This document shows positions 53,572 to 64,000 of a stretch of 64,000 nucleotides of DNA, one piece after another. Both the position numbers and the translations under genes were made by a program. The stretch is from Paenibacillus sp. YYML68 (GTDB lineage: Bacteria > Bacillota > Bacilli > Paenibacillales > NBRC-103111), in NCBI RefSeq assembly GCF_027923405.1, contig NZ_BQYI01000001.1, positions 1,590,501 to 1,654,500 on the forward strand, written 5' to 3'. Numbering within the stretch: position 1 is the stretch's first letter; every line of letters begins with the position of its first letter. A model generated the notes under the pieces. That model had not been told where the DNA came from and did no database searches. It worked only from the letters and a program-made list of their open reading frames with translations.

Positions 53572-54111
53572 TTACGTAATTTCGAAATCATCGATTTCGT
53601 TGATTTTGACCAAGTATACCTTCTTCTCATCGACATGATATACGGATAAATTGCCACTTGGCGGGTCTGTATTGATAATCCGGCAGGGCATGCTGGCCTT
53701 TACGCCTTTGCCCTTCAAGATGGAGAGGCGAATCAAAATGTTATTGGCTTGGAAATTCCCCAATTGATCCCAAATCAGGCGGTGCGGGTCCTTCTCAATA
53801 GAGTAGGGCTCCTCCGTCTTTTTCGTTGGTTCGCCGCTTGATGCTTTAGCCGTGCTCTTCTCGGGCTGTGGCTTCGGGGGTGCAGGCTTATCTGCTTCTG
53901 TCTTAGTCGCATGACGCTGCAGCAGCGTTTCCTTCAGAGACTGCTCAATTTTTTTGCCGAGCTCGATCCCTTCTAGTACCTTGTAGTCCTCAACCTTATC
54001 TGTATTAAGTAAGTGTAAAAGCGCTTCCAATGCTCGACCGTTAGTTTCTTCCTCTATCATAATATCCACCTTAAACAGAAATTTCCGTTTAGGCTTCGGA
54101 TCGTTCCCCAT
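53572..54111 (-). CDS. Hypothetical protein with charged linker
   Basis: This 179-residue protein starts MGNDPKPKRKFLFKVDIMIE, with an N-terminal alpha/beta part (ALEALLHLLNTDKVEDYKVLEG), a Lys/Pro/Glu/Ser-rich linker (about 75-110) and a beta-rich C-terminus (MPCRIINTDPPSGNLSVYHVDEKKVYLVKINEI). No signal peptide is visible. ATG 54111 follows a GGGGGG site. I recognise no family. It is divergent from yunC. Confidence 0.68.
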   Translation of the reverse strand: MGNDPKPKRKFLFKVDIMIEEETNGRALEALLHLLNTDKVEDYKVLEGIELGKKIEQSLKETLLQRHATKTEADKPAPPKPQPEKSTAKASSGEPTKKTEEPYSIEKDPHRLIWDQLGNFQANNILIRLSILKGKGVKASMPCRIINTDPPSGNLSVYHVDEKKVYLVKINEIDDFEIT

Positions 54112-54271
54112 TAATTTCCCCCCTGTCGCAGTAGTCCTAATATACCATGTTTTTCGATCAATATGTAGTCTGCATTCGAGCGGCATCGACTGCCTGACCT
54201 AGTGTCTTCACCTTCAGACGGCACGTGACATATAGTGAAGCATCATCAGAAATCAAGGAGGGTGCTTCATT

Positions 54272-54583
54272 ATGATGCGCATGGAACCGATCGAAATTCA
54301 AGGCCGCACCGCTCTGGCAATCGAGGTCAAGCTTCCGAAGACGACGCTGCTCGTCGTAACGACGGATCAAGGTTATATTATGTGCGGCGCACTGGACGTT
54401 GGGCTGCTGAATGCGAAGCTGAAGGATCGCGGTATTATTGCCGGCCGGGCGACAGGCGTCCGCACGATTCAGGAGCTGCTCGAGGCGCCGCTCGAATCGG
54501 TCACGCACAAGGCCGAGGAGCTCGGCATTCGGGCAGGAATGAAGGGCAGCGACGCCGTAGCGCGAATGCTACACCTGGAATAA
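54272..54583 (+). CDS. yunC: YunC-like DUF1805 protein
   Basis: A 103-residue protein with the DUF1805 pattern: ALAIEVKLPKTTLLVVTTDQGYIMCGALDV followed by GIIAGRATGVRTIQELLEAPLESVTHKAEELGI. The family is a small domain of unknown function, common in Firmicutes and archaea. AAGGAGG lies eight to eleven bases before ATG 54272/54275. The last three codons fall inside the first unit of an 86-bp palindromic tandem repeat that extends downstream. Confidence 0.85.
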   Translation: MMRMEPIEIQGRTALAIEVKLPKTTLLVVTTDQGYIMCGALDVGLLNAKLKDRGIIAGRATGVRTIQELLEAPLESVTHKAEELGIRAGMKGSDAVARMLHLE

Positions 54584-54795
54584 CAAGCGCCAAGACGAAG
54601 TCGGAGCTTGTTATGGCAAGCCTCGAATTTGGTGCAACCAAATTGAGGGTCTAATCCCCCCTGGAATAACAAGCGCTAGGACGAAGTCGGAGCTTGTTAT
54701 GGCAAGCCTCGAATTTGGTGCAACCAAATTGAGGGCCAAATCCCCCTGAAATAACAAGCGCCAAGACGAAGTCGGAGCTTGCTATGGCAAGGTGT
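54578..54795 (+). repeat. Two and a half tandem 86-bp units, each with two hairpins
   Basis: Units begin at about 54578, 54664 and 54749 and are nearly identical; the third stops after the first hairpin. Each unit carries ATAACAAGC / GCTTGTTAT (17-base spacer containing GAC-GAA-GTC) and CCTC-AATTTGGT / ACCAAATT-GAGG around GCA. The first unit overlaps the yunC stop codon. The function is unknown; serial terminators or a structured 3' RNA are possible. Confidence 0.85.
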
Positions 54796-54861
54796 AACGG
54801 TAGATTAGGGCTGGGGAACTCCCCCAGCCTGTTCGGAATGCCAGACAGCCGGTAATCTTCA

Positions 54862-54891
54862 TTGCAGGCTGACGAGGACCCGTTCTATAAT
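54862..54891 (+). promoter_or_regulatory. Sigma-A promoter of the hydrolase gene
   Basis: TTGCAG and TATAAT are 18 bases apart, 40 bases before ATG 54931. This places the start codon downstream and rules out earlier in-frame codons. Confidence 0.65.
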
Positions 54892-54930
54892 GGAATCAGA
54901 TCCAATATAGGGAAGCGAGGTTCGCGGCTG

Positions 54931-55866
54931 ATGCGTACGTGGCGGTTTACGTTTACAGATGCAGAGCAGGTTCCGATACATACGTATAGATGGTTACCGG
55001 AGGAGCAGGTGCCTGTGCGTGGCATCGTCCAGATTGCACATGGGCTCGCCGAGACGGCCGGTCGATACGCCCGCTTCGCCGAATGTCTGACGGCTAACGG
55101 CTATGCGGTGTACGCGAATGATCACCGAGGACACGGGCTGACGGCTGGCTCACGGGATAGATTGACCGATGTGGGTGCGGAGGGCTTCGGTCATATGGTC
55201 GATGCGATGCGCTTGCTATCTGACATTGCCAGGCAGGAGCAGGAGGGAGTGCCGCTCTATGTGATGGGGCACAGCATGGGCACGTTCTTAACGCTGCAAT
55301 ATATGTACCGGTATCCAGGTCATGCGGATGGTATTATGCTCTCAGCGCCGAAGGGCCCGTCCGCCGTGCATGCGGTAGGTTATCGGCTTGCGAAGCTGAT
55401 GTACAGGCTGCAGGGGGCACAGCATCATGGCTGGCTGCTCAATCGGCTCGTTACAGGTGCATTCAATAAGCCGTTTCGTCCGAATCGCACACCCTTCGAT
55501 TGGTTGACGCGTGATGAAGGAGAAGTTGACCGGTTCATCGCGGACGAATATTGCGGCTCCTCGGCCACGAACGCGCTCATTATGGGGATGCTCGGCTCGC
55601 TTGTGGACATTTTCCGGACGGAGCATCTGTTGCGCATTCCGCGTGAGCAGCCGATCTATATGTTCGCTGGTGATCAAGATCCACTTGGGGAGAACGGACG
55701 TTCCTTCATGCAACTCGTCCATACGCTGACCGGTATCGGCATGCTCGACGTCACGTACAGGCTGTATCCGGGTGGACGTCATGAGATGCTGAATGAGACG
55801 AATCGGGATGAGGTTGTCTCGCATGTGTTGGAATGGCTGGGCGAGCGCTCACGAGTTCTTCGTTGA
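54931..55866 (+). CDS. Alpha/beta hydrolase, monoacylglycerol lipase-like
   Basis: This 311-residue hydrolase has the lysophospholipase/MGLL layout: IVQIAHGLAETAGRYARF with the oxyanion HG, NDHRGHGLT, nucleophile elbow GHSMGTF (about residues 114-120), acid in AGDQDPLGENG (about 247) and His in GGRHEML (about 285). It is expected to hydrolyse lipid esters in the cytosol. It is a single gene with its own promoter. Confidence 0.9.
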   Translation: MRTWRFTFTDAEQVPIHTYRWLPEEQVPVRGIVQIAHGLAETAGRYARFAECLTANGYAVYANDHRGHGLTAGSRDRLTDVGAEGFGHMVDAMRLLSDIARQEQEGVPLYVMGHSMGTFLTLQYMYRYPGHADGIMLSAPKGPSAVHAVGYRLAKLMYRLQGAQHHGWLLNRLVTGAFNKPFRPNRTPFDWLTRDEGEVDRFIADEYCGSSATNALIMGMLGSLVDIFRTEHLLRIPREQPIYMFAGDQDPLGENGRSFMQLVHTLTGIGMLDVTYRLYPGGRHEMLNETNRDEVVSHVLEWLGERSRVLR

Positions 55867-55981
55867 GCGTCTCTCTATTTTTTTCATTTTTTTCATAGTC
55901 TTAATAGTCTCCTAATAAATGACTGAAACTTTCTGAAGATATGCCTCTTATAGTAGACTTATCGAGTTTAGGAGGTGTTGG

Positions 55982-56584
55982 ATGATGAAGGAGCTTCAGG
56001 TCATCCATAAAGGAAAAGTGTACGTGGGCCATGTCTCGTTCGAAGGACATGAATTGATGGAGCTGTTCTTGGAGCAGCCGTCGACATTCGCTACGGGTGA
56101 ATCGGTGATTTGCTTCAATCAACAGGAGCGGGCCCAGATGCGGGTGCTGCGAACGACGGAGAATAAGCTGCTGCTGGTGCCGGGCGATTCGGAGTTATTC
56201 CGGATCGCGGCCAGGCTGAAGGGGGAGCTGCAGAGCGAGCTGGATCTTCTGCTGGAGGACCCGACGAAGCCGGTTCAATCGATGGAGCTGAACAGCTACG
56301 GTACGTTGAATGATGATTTCAAGACGATGCCTGTTCGTTATTGCGCAGTGAGCCGCTTTGGCTTCAGCTTTGAAGTGAACGATTTCTCTGTTCGAATGAA
56401 CCACCCTTACTACTCCATGATCATCTGCGGCGATGAGGCGATTCATCCGAGACTGATCGTTCGATATGCACATATTAAGGAGAATACGATTCGATACGGC
56501 GCGGAGATTCAAGCGATCTCAGATCGAGATTTGCAGAAGCTGCAGCTTCATCTGGTCGGAAGACAATTTATGTCGAAGTCTTAA
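55982..56584 (+). CDS. PilZ-like domain protein
   Basis: This 200-residue protein has an N-terminal YcgR-N-like part (about 1-85). The C-terminal domain (about 105-195) shows a PilZ pattern: VSRFGFSFEVND in place of D/NxSxxG, and the closing strand-helix YGAEIQAISDRDLQKLQLHLVGRQF. The usual RxxxR c-di-GMP arginine motif is not obvious, so ligand binding is uncertain. AGGAGG precedes ATG 55982/55985. It converges on mtnA across a long terminator structure. Confidence 0.6.
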   Translation: MMKELQVIHKGKVYVGHVSFEGHELMELFLEQPSTFATGESVICFNQQERAQMRVLRTTENKLLLVPGDSELFRIAARLKGELQSELDLLLEDPTKPVQSMELNSYGTLNDDFKTMPVRYCAVSRFGFSFEVNDFSVRMNHPYYSMIICGDEAIHPRLIVRYAHIKENTIRYGAEIQAISDRDLQKLQLHLVGRQFMSKS

Positions 56585-56593
56585 TTTGACTAT

Positions 56594-56683
56594 AAAAAAA
56601 CCTTGTCAAAGGCAGCGCGGCTCGCGGTAGGAACGGATGTTCGTTCCTGGGCGGTCAGGCTGGAGCTTTGTCAAGGTTTTTTT
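56594..56683. terminator. Long bidirectional terminator-like structure
   Basis: The 18-base arms (56594-56611 and 56666-56683) pair at 17 positions, with A7 on one side and T7 on the other. The 54-base interior holds a second perfect hairpin, AGGAACG-GATGTT-CGTTCCT (56629-56648). It sits between the convergent PilZ-like and mtnA genes. Confidence 0.75.
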
Positions 56684-56709
56684 TGTCCTACGGTGCGTAC
56701 GGTGAAAAA

Positions 56710-57792
56710 TTATTCAAACAGCTGCTTCAAGCTGTCTGTATACGGAGCGCGGACGATGCCCTTCTCCGTGATGATCGCTGTTACATATTCATTCGGCGTT
56801 ACGTCGAATGCTGGATTGTACACCTTCACGCCGGCAGGTGCGGTGCGCTTGCCGAAGCCTTGCGTAATCTCATCCTCGTGACGCTCCTCGATCGGAATGT
56901 CTGCACCTGTCGGTGTGCTCAGATCGATCGTGGACATCGGGCACGCAACATAGAACGGGATGCCGTGTGCCTTGGCGAGTACCGCAACGCTGTATGTGCC
57001 GATCTTGTTAGCGACGTCGCCGTTCGCGGCGACTCGGTCGGTGCCGACGATGACGGCCTGCACCCAGCCCTTCGCCATGACGGCGCCCGCCATATTATCG
57101 CAGATGAGCGTCACATCAACGCCAGCCTGCTGCAGCTCGAAGGCGGTCAGTCGTGCGCCTTGAAGCACCGGCCGCGTCTCATCGGCGAACACCTTGAGCG
57201 AGATGCCCTTCTCCTGGGCGACGTACATCGGCGCGAGCGCCGTGCCGTAGCGTGCCGTAGCGAGGCCGCCGGCGTTGCAATGCGTGAGGACGCCCATGCC
57301 GTCCTCGAACAGCGTCAGCGCGTGCTCGCCGATCAGGCGGCACGTCTGTTCATCCTCGGCCTGGATCGCCACGGCCTCGTCCAGCAGCGCCTGCTTGGCC
57401 ACTCCCGGCTCGGCACCCTCGCCGTCCGGGCCAAGCAGAGCCTCTGCGCGCGCCCGCATCCGGTCGAGCGCCCAGAACAGATTGACGGCCGTCGGACGGC
57501 TCGTCGCGAGATAATCGCACTGGCGGTTCACCTCCGCCAGCAGCTCCTGCGGCGTGCCCTCTGCGTCACGCACGCCCAGATACACCCCATACGCCGCGGC
57601 GATGCCGATCGCCGGCGCGCCCCGGACCGCGAGCTGCTTGATCGCGTCCCATACTTGCTCGCTCGTCGTCAGCGGCAGGTAGACGATCTCCTCCGGCAGC
57701 AGCCGCTGGTCGAGCAGGTCGAGCTGCTCCGCTTGTGAGTTCCAGCGTACCGATTGCAGCCAGTCTGCTTTTTCTACTTGCTCTGTATTCAT
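56710..57792 (-). CDS. mtnA: S-methyl-5-thioribose-1-phosphate isomerase
   Basis: This 360-residue protein has the MtnA marks: [52 protein letters not shown] with the catalytic Cys, and [10 protein letters not shown] with the catalytic Asp. It converts methylthioribose-1-phosphate to methylthioribulose-1-phosphate in methionine salvage. ATG 57792 gives the family N-terminus ([15 protein letters not shown]) after GAGGAG. It follows mtnK on the same strand after 111 bases, which contain a CAATCGG-TTG-CCGATTG hairpin. Confidence 0.92.
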   Translation of the reverse strand: MNTEQVEKADWLQSVRWNSQAEQLDLLDQRLLPEEIVYLPLTTSEQVWDAIKQLAVRGAPAIGIAAAYGVYLGVRDAEGTPQELLAEVNRQCDYLATSRPTAVNLFWALDRMRARAEALLGPDGEGAEPGVAKQALLDEAVAIQAEDEQTCRLIGEHALTLFEDGMGVLTHCNAGGLATARYGTALAPMYVAQEKGISLKVFADETRPVLQGARLTAFELQQAGVDVTLICDNMAGAVMAKGWVQAVIVGTDRVAANGDVANKIGTYSVAVLAKAHGIPFYVACPMSTIDLSTPTGADIPIEERHEDEITQGFGKRTAPAGVKVYNPAFDVTPNEYVTAIITEKGIVRAPYTDSLKQLFE

Positions 57793-57903
57793 AATGATAT
57801 CGCTCCTCGTATGTTCATCTGCAAGGGGGCCGCCTCCTGAAGGATGACAATCGGCAACCGATTGCTGTCTCCCTGAACGAGGCTCCCCGCCATTCATTCA
57901 AGC

Positions 57904-59115
57904 TTACTCGGACTTCGCAGCCTTCTCCGCAATCTGAAGCAGCTCGTCAATGGACGTCGCCTGACGATTGCGACGAATCAGCTCCGTACCGATCGCCAGC
58001 GCCATACGCTGCGCACGCTCGCGTGCCGCCTCGTCCTCCAGCTTGTTGATGTCCGCCACCTGCGCAAGACCATATGTACGGCGCACCATCTTGCAGCCCG
58101 TATAGCCAAGAGTGTCACGCAGCAGCTCCTGCATGTACCAATCCTGATAGCCCGGGGTCTTCGCCATCCGGTCAACGCCATGCTCGTTCCACAGCGCGCG
58201 GAACTCGGCCTCGAACTTCGTCCAGACGTCGCGGATCGTACCAGTCAAATACGAGCGGTATGCTTGCTTGTCTGCGGCGTTCTCGCTCCAGCCTTCCTGA
58301 GCGGTGAAGTTCAGCAGCAGGTTCGCGAACAAGGCGCCGATATCGAAGCCCATCGGTCCATAGTAGGCGAATTCCGGATCGATCACCTTGGTCGAGTCCG
58401 GCTTGATGAAGATGCTTCCTGTGTGCAGGTCACCGTGCAGCAGCGCTTGAGCCTTCGTCAGGAACTTATCGCGCAGAATGGCTACCTCCAGATGCAGCGC
58501 ATGGTCCTCCCAGATCGCTTCCACCGCATCGCGGATCGCGGGCGGCACGTTGTTGTTTGGTGAATCCGTATACGGATCGTCGAAGATGAGATCCTCTGTA
58601 ATTTTGCACAGCTCCGGATTAATGAAACGCTTCACGCGCTCCTTCTTCTCCTGCTGGTTCATGCCAAGATCGGACGTGAAGAACAGCGTGCGGGCGAGGA
58701 ACGTGGCGATATGTCCAGCGAACAGCGGATACTGCTGCTTCTCCATCAGTCCGCGGCGCATAATGACGTGATCGCTCAAGTCCTCCATCACCGTCAGCGC
58801 GAGGTCGGCCTCGTATGCGTACACATGCGGCACCAGCGTCGGGCACAGCTCCTCCTGAATGATCAGCGCCTCGCTCTCGATACGGGCGCGGTCCAGCGTG
58901 AGCGGCCACGACTCGCCGACGACCTTGGCATACGGCAGCGCCTGCTTCAGAATGATGCTCTTGCCCGTTGCAGGCTCGCTAATGTGGAACACGAGATTCA
59001 GGTTACCGTCTCCGATCTCGCGGCTTACGAGCTCAGCGCCAGGGCTGAACAGGTCAGGGATGCCTCGCGCGTAGTCGATAGCTTGTGCTTCAGTGAATGC
59101 ATGATAAGCGGTCAT
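57904..59115 (-). CDS. mtnK: S-methyl-5-thioribose kinase
   Basis: This 403-residue protein has MtnK marks: GDGNLNLVFHI in the nucleotide loop, KQALPYAKVVGESWPLTLDR, LHGDLHTGSIF (catalytic loop Asp) and VIDPEFAYYGPMGFDIGALFANL (metal-binding DPE). It phosphorylates methylthioribose with ATP, giving the MtnA substrate. GGAGG lies about seven bases before the ATG. The leader, read to about 59230, has a TATACT -10-like box but no SAM-I (S-box) sequence that I can recognise, although this operon often carries one. Confidence 0.93.
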   Translation of the reverse strand: MTAYHAFTEAQAIDYARGIPDLFSPGAELVSREIGDGNLNLVFHISEPATGKSIILKQALPYAKVVGESWPLTLDRARIESEALIIQEELCPTLVPHVYAYEADLALTVMEDLSDHVIMRRGLMEKQQYPLFAGHIATFLARTLFFTSDLGMNQQEKKERVKRFINPELCKITEDLIFDDPYTDSPNNNVPPAIRDAVEAIWEDHALHLEVAILRDKFLTKAQALLHGDLHTGSIFIKPDSTKVIDPEFAYYGPMGFDIGALFANLLLNFTAQEGWSENAADKQAYRSYLTGTIRDVWTKFEAEFRALWNEHGVDRMAKTPGYQDWYMQELLRDTLGYTGCKMVRRTYGLAQVADINKLEDEAARERAQRMALAIGTELIRRNRQATSIDELLQIAEKAAKSE

Positions 59116-59265
59116 TCGTATATCCTCCTTATAATTGCTGTCACAGGCAGATCATTCCCTCTAGTATAAAGCAATTTGCGGTCGGTTGGAATATCTCGAA
59201 TGATGTCGATTTGACGACGGGATCTGAGGACTGACAGTGGAACGCAAGCGTATCTATGTACAATG

Positions 59266-59296
59266 AAAAAAGGACGGCATGAGCCGACCTTTTTTC
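59266..59296. terminator. Bidirectional terminator after the 54-residue gene
   Basis: AAAAAAGGACGGC and GCCGACCTTTTTT pair with one mismatch around an ATGA loop. It ends the minus-strand small gene upstream of mtnK. Confidence 0.8.
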
Positions 59297-59310
59297 CTAC
59301 AAAAAATGAA

Positions 59311-59475
59311 TTAAAATCTTCTGCGGTGCTCCACCAAATCGATGGCTCCGAGCACGACGTGGGCAAGCCCGAAGCCGACGACCGCGGCTGCCGCCAGCGG
59401 ATACTTGTTGCGGATTGCTGCCCCTGACGCGGTTACGGCTGTGCCTAGTACAGTTGGAATAAGACCTTCGCGCAT
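59311..59475 (-). CDS. Small membrane protein, 54 residues
   Basis: The minus strand encodes a 54-residue protein starting MREGLIPTVLGTAV and ending LGAIDLVEHRRRF. It has two short hydrophobic segments (about 5-20 and 27-46). An AGGAGG site lies nine bases before the ATG and a strong terminator follows the stop, so it is a complete transcription unit. I recognise no family; the amphipathic, Gly-rich look recalls small conserved Firmicute membrane proteins. Confidence 0.72.
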   Translation of the reverse strand: MREGLIPTVLGTAVTASGAAIRNKYPLAAAAVVGFGLAHVVLGAIDLVEHRRRF

Positions 59476-59558
59476 CGTTAGTCAACCTCCTAGAAGCATC
59501 ATATTGATGGTGCTGTATTAGCATCCATTTTTGCGATTGATTTTATGCTGAGGCGGAA

Positions 59559-59587
59559 TTGCATTGTTTTGCCTAAAAATCTATAAT
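59559..59587 (+). promoter_or_regulatory. Sigma-A promoter of the DUF1802 gene
   Basis: TTGCAT and TATAAT are separated by exactly 17 bases, 57 bases before the ATG. Confidence 0.7.
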
Positions 59588-59644
59588 ATCAGAATGGCTC
59601 GACGGTCGACATCATCAGTCACCATATGAAGGGGAGGGGTACGA

Positions 59645-60214
59645 ATGAGTCAGGCGATCGGGCTTAAGGAATGGGCCGTCGCGGTGGAGGCGCTGAAGCG
59701 CGGGGAGCAAATTCTCATTATGCGGAAGGGCGGCATTCGTGAGGAGACACGGGATTTCCAAGTGGAGAGCGATTGCTTCTTCCTCTATCCTACATACGAG
59801 CACCAACGCAAGGAGCTGGTCAAGTCGCATCACAGCTCACGGGTCGAGGAGCTGGAGCGAGGCTGGAATCCGCAGCAGGACGAGATCGAGCTTAGCGTGT
59901 ACGCGGAGCTGGTTGAGGACATCTTGATTCATACACAGGAGGAGCTGGACAAGCTCGGTGGCTGTCACATCTGGACGGACCACTTCGCGGAGGAGCGACT
60001 GAAGTGGAAGCGGACGAAGCCGCTGCATCTGATGCTGCTCAGGATATATGAGCTGGACGAGCCTGTGAAGGTTCCGATACTGCCGGAGTACAACGGTTGC
60101 AAGTCGTGGATTCGTCTGCCGGACGAGCTGACCGAGGCGCCGCGGCGTGCGGTGATGTCGGAAGAGCGCTTTCAAGAGGAGCTTGCGGCAGTGAAAGTCG
60201 CGTTAAACGGATAA
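59645..60214 (+). CDS. DUF1802 family protein
   Basis: This 189-residue protein starts GLKEWAVAVEALKRGEQILIMRKGGIREE, the DUF1802 signature, with FFLYPTYEHQR and a C-terminal NGCKSWIRLP segment. The function of the family is unknown. GGGGAGGGG precedes ATG 59645. It lies upstream of the suf operon but has its own promoter. Confidence 0.88.
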   Translation: MSQAIGLKEWAVAVEALKRGEQILIMRKGGIREETRDFQVESDCFFLYPTYEHQRKELVKSHHSSRVEELERGWNPQQDEIELSVYAELVEDILIHTQEELDKLGGCHIWTDHFAEERLKWKRTKPLHLMLLRIYELDEPVKVPILPEYNGCKSWIRLPDELTEAPRRAVMSEERFQEELAAVKVALNG

Positions 60215-60275
60215 ATTTCAAGAATATGCGATAAAAAGCGAGCGCGCAGGTATTTAATCATTCCAAATGGTAAGA

Positions 60276-60330
60276 TATAATAGTATATTATGATTGAGAA
60301 TCAGTGAGAATCAGTTTAGAATGATTCTAA
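60276..60330 (+). promoter_or_regulatory. suf operon control region with Fur/PerR-like palindrome
   Basis: TATAAT at 60276-60281 is a likely -10 box. Downstream, TTAGAATGATTCTAA (60316-60330) is a perfect 7-1-7 palindrome differing from the PerR consensus TTATAATNATTATAA at one symmetric position. It is preceded by two direct GAGAATCAGT copies (about 60296-60315). A Fur-family repressor bound here would overlap early transcript sequence. Confidence 0.6.
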
Positions 60331-60366
60331 ACAAATAATAAATCTATAGTGCGGAGGCAAACGAAC

Positions 60367-61197
60367 ATGGCAAACTCACCTCATTTCAAAATAGAGGGAT
60401 TGAAGGCGACGATTGAAGGTAAAGAAATTCTCAAGGGACTTAGCCTCGAAATTAAGGGCGGCGAGGTTCATGCGATCATGGGTCCGAACGGTACAGGTAA
60501 GAGTACCCTCGCTTCGACGCTCATGGGTCATCCGAAGTATGAAGTGACGGAGGGCTCGGTCGTGCTGGACGGCGAGGACGTGCTTGAGATGGCGACGGAT
60601 GAGCGCGCACGCGCTGGACTGTTCCTTGCGATGCAGTACCCGAGCGAAATTACAGGCGTAACGAATGCCGACTTCCTGCGCAGTGCGATCAATGCCCGCC
60701 GTGAGGAAGGCAACGAAATCTCGCTGATCAAGTTCATCCGCCAGATGGAAGGCAAGATGAAGGAGCTTGAGATGAATCCGGAGTTCATGCACCGTTACTT
60801 GAACGAGGGCTTCTCCGGCGGTGAGAAGAAGCGTAACGAAATTTTGCAAATGCTGATGCTCGACCCGCGTGTCGTCATCCTTGACGAGATCGACTCCGGT
60901 CTTGACATCGACGCACTCCGCATCGTAGCGAATGGCGTGAACGCGATGCGTTCCGAGGAGCGCGGCTTCCTCATCATTACTCACTACCAGCGCTTGCTGA
61001 ACTATATTAAGCCAGACTTCGTACACGTCATGATGCAGGGTCGTATCGTGAAATCCGGCGGACCTGAGCTTGCTGAGCGTCTTGAGAACGAGGGCTATGA
61101 CTGGGTGAAGGAAGAGCTCGGCATTGTCGATGAGACGGTAGGCGGCTCGGAAGAAGAGTTCAAAATCCCAATGAATACGACAGCTCCTAAATACTAA
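60367..61197 (+). CDS. sufC: Fe-S cluster assembly ATPase SufC
   Basis: This 276-residue ABC-type ATPase has Walker [10 protein letters not shown], signature [10 protein letters not shown], Walker [13 protein letters not shown] and the H-loop IITHYQRLL, all in the SufC-specific form. It forms the SufBC2D scaffold that builds Fe-S clusters in the cytosol. ATG 60367 lies ten bases from GGAGG. It begins the sufCDSU(B) operon typical of Firmicutes. Confidence 0.95.
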   Translation: MANSPHFKIEGLKATIEGKEILKGLSLEIKGGEVHAIMGPNGTGKSTLASTLMGHPKYEVTEGSVVLDGEDVLEMATDERARAGLFLAMQYPSEITGVTNADFLRSAINARREEGNEISLIKFIRQMEGKMKELEMNPEFMHRYLNEGFSGGEKKRNEILQMLMLDPRVVILDEIDSGLDIDALRIVANGVNAMRSEERGFLIITHYQRLLNYIKPDFVHVMMQGRIVKSGGPELAERLENEGYDWVKEELGIVDETVGGSEEEFKIPMNTTAPKY

Positions 61198-61230
61198 GAA
61201 GCGACTCGAAGGACAGGAGGAATAAACGAA

Positions 61231-64000
<2,770 letters not shown>

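Noticed and set aside
54578..54795. CRISPR-like array
   Set aside because: The units are contiguous 86-bp tandem copies with no variable spacers and no cas genes nearby.
57793..57903. GGCAACC-like string between mtnK and mtnA suggesting a SAM riboswitch
   Set aside because: It is on the strand opposite to the genes and is simply one arm of the CAATCGG/CCGATTG hairpin; no other S-box elements are present.

Overview
The window looks like a chromosomal segment of a spore-forming, S-layer-bearing Firmicute, most probably Paenibacillus or a close relative. The support comes from the gene set: an SLH-domain exoprotein, copper-amine-oxidase-N-like cell-surface domains, an LplABC-type sugar ABC transporter beside a YesM/YesN-type two-component pair, SpoVR and YhbH sporulation proteins, YunC (DUF1805), a sufCDSU iron-sulfur operon, and AGGAGG-type ribosome binding sites. 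No rRNA, tRNA or CRISPR array was seen.

Region 1 (1-19.2 kb) is a surface-polysaccharide region read on the + strand. It opens with the end of an SLH protein, then a chain-length/tyrosine-kinase pair (2066-3506) and a membrane-bound 4,6-dehydratase of EpsC/CapD type. From 5.4 kb the DNA becomes strikingly AT-rich and holds a Wzy-like polymerase, a Wzx-like flippase, two glycosyltransferases, a TviB-type UDP-HexNAc dehydrogenase, a bacillosamine-type set (sugar-phosphate transferase, acetyltransferase, aminotransferase) and a WbpP/TviC-type epimerase. Two secreted proteins, a UDP-glucose dehydrogenase and a UDP-glucuronate-type epimerase close it. Together they predict a Wzx/Wzy-made polymer containing a di-N-acetylated bacillosamine-type sugar and uronic acids. 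One glycosyltransferase has its natural start separated from the rest by a one-base surplus in an A8 tract.

Region 2 (19.3-26.5 kb) holds housekeeping and sensory genes: a methyltransferase, a secreted cyclophilin with a copper-amine-oxidase-N-like domain, a 7TM-type histidine kinase with its OmpR-type regulator, a PQQ-type sugar dehydrogenase lipoprotein and a HAD phosphatase.

Region 3 (26.8-38.1 kb) is accessory DNA. A three-gene minus-strand operon encodes helical proteins that look like a tripartite ClyA/Hbl/Nhe-type pore-forming toxin. This is the most interesting system here. Then come spoVR and yhbH, sporulation genes often found together, here separated by about 4.8 kb. That gap contains a RelE/ParE-type toxin-antitoxin module between 108-bp direct repeats of the spoVR leader, small orphan genes, an ATPase gene with an in-frame stop plus its partner gene, and a complete IS4-family element with terminal repeats and a 6-bp target duplication.

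Region 4 (38.2-59.5 kb) has an LplABC-type transporter with its histidine kinase and AraC-type regulator, a lipoprotein, a polysaccharide deacetylase/glycosyltransferase/MFS group, a GGDEF-EAL protein, yunC followed by 86-bp palindromic tandem repeats, a lipase-like hydrolase, a PilZ-like protein, the methionine-salvage pair mtnK-mtnA and a 54-residue conserved-looking protein. Region 5 (59.6-64 kb) is a DUF1802 gene and the sufC-sufD-sufS-sufU operon, preceded by a 7-1-7 Fur/PerR-like palindrome; sufU runs off the window end.
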